Below are positions 58,805 through 64,000 of a stretch of DNA of 64,000 bases, piece after piece. The first letter of the stretch is position 1, and each line of letters begins with the position of its first letter. The stretch spans positions 62,001 to 126,000 of the forward strand of contig CAJNOJ010000021.1 of the NCBI GenBank assembly GCA_905250025.1. Reading direction: 5' to 3'. This stretch comes from Adineta ricciae (taxonomy: Eukaryota > Rotifera > Eurotatoria > Adinetida > Adinetidae). A program made the translations under genes and the position numbers. Under the pieces are notes generated by a model, which searched no databases, was not told the DNA's origin, and saw only the letters and a program-made list of their open reading frames with translations.

Positions 58805-59371
58805 CTAATCATCATCGTGATCATTTGAATTAGGAATAAATTTGAGAAGAAGCGCTGCGTCAACATTGGTCGAACAATGCGGACATGTCAGACTCTTTTC
58901 TAACCATCCATCTATACACGATGGATGAAATACGTGTGCACCATCGCATGGTAATTGTCGGACCTGTTCATTAGGTAGAAAATCAATTAAACAAATAGCG
59001 CAACTAAAAACAAACGGATAGAGAAAAAGCTTTCTAGATGAGATCTTCATCTTACTCAGTTTGTTTGATTAATTTTTCATTGTAGTATACTAAGGGTAAA
59101 TGTTCGAAGAGATTTCGACACTGTGCAGCTTTGATGGCATTCATATCTGTTAGAATTGTTGACTGATTTAACGGACGATTTAATGTGACTAACTAAAACC
59201 AGAAGAAATTCAAATAGGTTCGATCAATAGAGGAGATTTTACCTTTGGCATAGATGTTTCCGATACGTTTGAAGTTGGATGCGAATTTGATGACGATGTT
59301 GACGTACGATGAGTGGATGGGAGGGGAAGAAGACTCGCATGATCTTCAGGTACACGCCAGCAATTTCCCAT
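58805..59371 (-). CDS. RNF11: RNF11-like RING-H2 E3 ligase
   Basis: Exons 59371-59243, 59192-59056 and 59003-58805 total 465 nt or 154 aa, the same length as human RNF11. The N-terminus MGNCWRVPEDHASLL matches RNF11's MGNCLKSPTSDDISLL and signals N-myristoylation on Gly2 with palmitoylation on Cys4, placing it on endosomal or plasma membrane. The RING is CAICLIDF, LPCDGAHVFHPSCIDGWLEKS and CPHC, followed by VDAALL as in RNF11. RNF11 works with Nedd4-family ligases and A20 in receptor traffic and NF-kB control. The PPxY motif of vertebrate RNF11 is not seen here. Confidence 0.87.
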
Positions 59372-59852
59372 TTTTACAGGAAAAAATCAAGCCTGGAAAT
59401 CAAGGACGAAACATGTATGTTTACATGTATCAATAACGAATAAGGCGAGCGTAAGAATATGTAAAAGATCAGCTGGTTTGTCTTACCACTCAGATTCTCT
59501 TCCATGTGATTGATTGATTGAAAATTGATTATATATGACATCCAATCTCAAAACAATTTCGTTTTGTAGAAAATGATTTTTTTAAAATAAAGATTTGGAA
59601 AAATAAACGCAAGAAAATATTCGTTAGCATAGATTCGTCAAAAAGCAGATGTCGCTAATTGTCTTCAGTAGAGAAACTCACTTCGTTAAAGATGCACACA
59701 AACACTTGTCTAATATGGCTGTTCTGTCGTCGTCGTATGATTTATTTTCTATTTCCATTAATCATTCTGATTAATTACTTTTCTAGATTTATTATTTTAT
59801 CCCAACTCCCCGACGATTAATATCCCGTTACGCTAACAAAACACCGAATACG
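59372..59852. other. Divergent region, RNF11-like and Rab5
   Basis: Divergent start region of 481 bp. No promoter motif recognised. Confidence 0.5.
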
Positions 59853-60357
59853 ATGAGTAATACGAATCGTCAAGCAGCAAACGGTCAAACAGCACGAACA
59901 TGTCAGTTCAAAATGGTTCTACTAGGTGAATCAGCTGTTGGAAAGTCATCCCTGGTTCTTCGATTTGTTAAAGGACAGTTTCATGAGTATCAAGAGTCAA
60001 CTATTGGTGCAGCCTTTCTTACACAAACCGTATCTGTCGATGATACAACCGTTAAACTCGAATTATGGGATACAGCTGGGCAAGAACGGTAGAACCGAAT
60101 GATCTTTTCTGAAAACTTTCACTCTATTTTTAACGCTTTCCTAGATATCATTCACTAGCTCCGATGTATTATCGTGGTGCTCAAGCAGCTATTGTTGTCT
60201 ATGATATTACTAATGCGGACACATTCAGTCGTGCAAAAGTTTGGGTCAAAGAATTACAACGGCAAGCTGCGCCGAACATTGTTATTGCCCTAGCTGGCAA
60301 CAAAGCTGATCTAGCTCCTAAACGACAAGTGGAAGTCAATGAAGCACAAGCCTACGC
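59853..60357 (+). CDS. RAB5: Rab5 GTPase, truncated at the assembly junction
   Basis: Exons 59853-60088 and 60145-60357 encode about 149 residues. Present: the P-loop GESAVGKSS, switch [34 protein letters not shown] and AGNKADLA. The first parts are typical Rab5, the early-endosome Rab that recruits EEA1, rabenosyn and VPS45-linked fusion machinery. Reading ends at NEAQAYA, at the ambiguous base 60358. The last guanine-binding loop (ETSAK), the C-terminal helix and the prenylated cysteines are absent. This is a break in the sequence, not a natural end: the next base onward is ATPase 3' sequence on the other strand. Confidence 0.92.
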
Positions 60358-60358
60358 N
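60358..60358. other. Ambiguous base N at a likely false join
   Basis: The only non-ACGT base in the window. Sequence from 60359 onward matches 31945 onward (offset 28414), while sequence to the left is Rab5 coding sequence. Confidence 0.85.
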
Positions 60359-60478
60359 AAATAGGAAACATACAGTACACAAACAGACCAAACAATGAAT
60401 TTGAGAATTAGTCTAAGATTAAAAAAGAAACAAAGATTTTGACGCACACACACAATCATGCGCGCTTGGACGCATGAG

Positions 60479-63968
<3,490 letters not shown>

Positions 63969-64000
63969 CTACAAATGAAAATCATACCAGTTCAAGTTAT

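Noticed and set aside
31945-60358. A true 28.4-kb tandem duplication unit bounded by the ATPase copies
   Set aside because: Only the ATPase block is repeated, not the genes between, and the edge coincides with an N and a broken Rab5; a false join or allelic contig explains it better.

Overview
The window is eukaryotic, AT-rich and animal: ribosomal protein eS26, a SoxC-type HMG-box factor, an alpha-type nicotinic receptor, an alpha-1-adrenergic-like GPCR, the Na+/K+-ATPase alpha subunit, ORC3, VPS45 and Rab5 are all recognisable. Most introns are 43-75 nt with GT-AG ends. Compact introns, splice acceptors sitting just upstream of start codons, and an otherwise bacterial-type HypX domain in an intron-bearing gene fit a bdelloid rotifer best. 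That assignment is an inference; no species marker is visible.

Layout: 0-6.2 kb, CASC3/Barentsz and an nAChR subunit. 7.3-15.9 kb, an aerolysin-fold-like protein, a convergent p31comet-like gene, purple acid phosphatase, RPS26, an unrecognised minus-strand gene and a GT31 glycosyltransferase. 17.5-18.8 kb, a small LTR-flanked element without a coding core. 19-27 kb, an SLC35E3-like transporter, a gene with a three-fold Cys/His module, SoxC, AK3-type adenylate kinase and two hypothetical genes. 28.8-36.1 kb, an amine GPCR and the complete Na+/K+-ATPase alpha gene. 36.1-40.1 kb, gene-poor low-complexity DNA. 40-49.4 kb, all on the minus strand: two RING-H2 genes, two hypothetical genes, ORC3 and a HypX-FolD fusion. 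50.5-60 kb, VPS45, weakly supported exons, a TM-anchored protein, a small secreted peptide, an RNF11-like RING protein and a truncated Rab5. 60.4-64 kb, a second Na+/K+-ATPase alpha copy, cut by the window end.

Most notable is the minus-strand gene at 46483-49348. It encodes a protein of about 891 residues in which a whole HypX-like CO-forming enzyme (formyltransferase plus enoyl-CoA-hydratase-like domain) is fused to a folate dehydrogenase/cyclohydrolase (FolD), behind a presequence-like N-terminus. FolD makes N10-formyl-THF, the substrate HypX uses in bacteria, so this may be a one-polypeptide methylene-THF to CO (or formyl-CoA) route in an animal.

A caution on the assembly: a single ambiguous base at 60358 separates a Rab5 gene broken mid-domain from a near-identical copy of the ATPase locus. 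This is probably an artificial join of two contigs or haplotypes, so linkage across 60358 should not be trusted. Exon coordinates are hand-derived from GT-AG signals, reading phase and protein-family similarity. Where total coding length is said to be a multiple of three, that check was made.
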